Assembly (NCBI GenBank): GCA_005878665.1
Contig: VBLR01000022.1
Coordinates: 1 to 5,501 of the forward strand
DNA length: 5,501 nt
Direction of reading: 5' to 3'
From: Methanobacteriota archaeon
GTDB taxonomy: Archaea; Thermoplasmatota; Thermoplasmata; RBG-16-68-12
The notes under the pieces: model-generated
The model's database searches: none
The model's input: the letters and a program-made list of their open reading frames with translations, nothing else
Told to the model about the DNA's origin: nothing
In this document: positions 5,156-5,501 of the stretch, piece by piece
Position numbering within the stretch: the stretch's first letter is position 1
Layout of the letters: each line of letters begins with the position of its first letter
Translations under genes and position numbers: made by a program

Positions 5156-5501
5156 ATGCAAATGACGACCGAAGCGCGAACGTGGCTCGACTCGACCGTG
5201 CGCCGCATCCTCGCCCGCCACCCGCTCGGAGACGCCGAGCGCGCGGGCATCACGTACGAACTGATGAGCCACCTCCACGCGGCCGGTGAGGCGCGCGCCA
5301 CGGCGGCGGGGAGGAGCGAGGTCGCCCGCGAGGACCTCGAGGCCGCGCTCTTGGAAGCCGGCGGGGAGAATGGGCTCGCGGCCGCGTTCGTGGAGCCGCT
5401 CGCGAAGCCCGTCGAGCGCGTGCTCTTTGGCCGGCGCTTGGGCGCGTACGTGATCGACATGATCATCGTGTTCATCGGCATCGGGCTCATCCAACAGCTC
5501 C
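5156..5501 (+). CDS. Membrane protein with N-terminal helical (HAAS/DUF1700-like) domain and RDD domain (3' truncated)
   Basis: 115 residues are visible before the window ends in the frame starting at ATG 5156. Residues about 5-80 are a soluble, Ala/Glu/Arg-rich helical domain (TWLDSTVRRILARHPLG, then AGITYELMSHLHAAG, then VAREDLEAALLEAGG). This recalls the HAAS/DUF1700-like modules that sit between PadR regulators and membrane domains. From residue 93, RRLGAYVIDMIIVFIGIG has the Arg-Arg and Asp of the RDD signature and starts the first transmembrane helix. RDD proteins are small multi-pass membrane proteins, some implicated in ion exchange; no function can be fixed here. With only 4 bases after the PadR stop and a coupled ribosome-binding site, it is the PadR co-transcribed partner and probably its regulatory target. 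Arginine is CGC in 8 of 11 codons, unlike the toroid gene. The HAAS-like label is a resemblance only; the RDD call is firmer. Confidence 0.88.
   Translation, partial: MQMTTEARTWLDSTVRRILARHPLGDAERAGITYELMSHLHAAGEARATAAGRSEVAREDLEAALLEAGGENGLAAAFVEPLAKPVERVLFGRRLGAYVIDMIIVFIGIGLIQQL

Overview
The window is most likely a piece of a GC-rich archaeal chromosome. The evidence is a geranylgeranyl-reductase-type flavoprotein (archaeal ether-lipid metabolism), a GPN-loop GTPase of the archaeal/eukaryotic type, and archaeal TATA boxes (TTTATAA, CTATATAG) at the right distance upstream of two genes. A Thermoplasmatota-like lineage is my best guess, but that is inference from the style of the genes and not shown by the sequence.

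Layout. Bases 1-626 hold the C-terminal half of the reductase (+). It converges on the GPN-loop GTPase (-, 658-1476) across a gap of about 30 bases. A divergent spacer of about 290 bases carries a clear TATA box for a large coiled-coil protein (+, 1767-2813), which ends near a GC-rich hairpin. A roughly 300-base stretch without a convincing gene follows. Next is an alpha/alpha-toroid protein of the prenyltransferase/squalene-cyclase-like superfamily (+, ends 4124), whose true start cannot be resolved and may lie behind a frameshift. Bases 4125-4800 are the least ordinary part: a small ribbon-helix-helix DNA-binding protein (-), an overlapping doubtful ORF upstream of it (-), and a tRNA T-arm-like inverted repeat at its 3' end.

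The right edge holds a compact PadR-type regulatory module (+): a TATA box, a 17-bp palindrome sitting where the transcript should start, a PadR repressor, and four bases later a membrane protein with an N-terminal helical domain and the beginning of an RDD transmembrane domain, cut by the window end. Its arginine codon use differs from that of the toroid gene, which suggests a separate history.

No CRISPR array, insertion sequence, rRNA or intact tRNA was seen. Nothing here is clearly a new system. The best leads are the PadR/RDD module with its operator, the unresolved 5' end of the toroid gene, and the frame switch in the ribbon-helix-helix locus.
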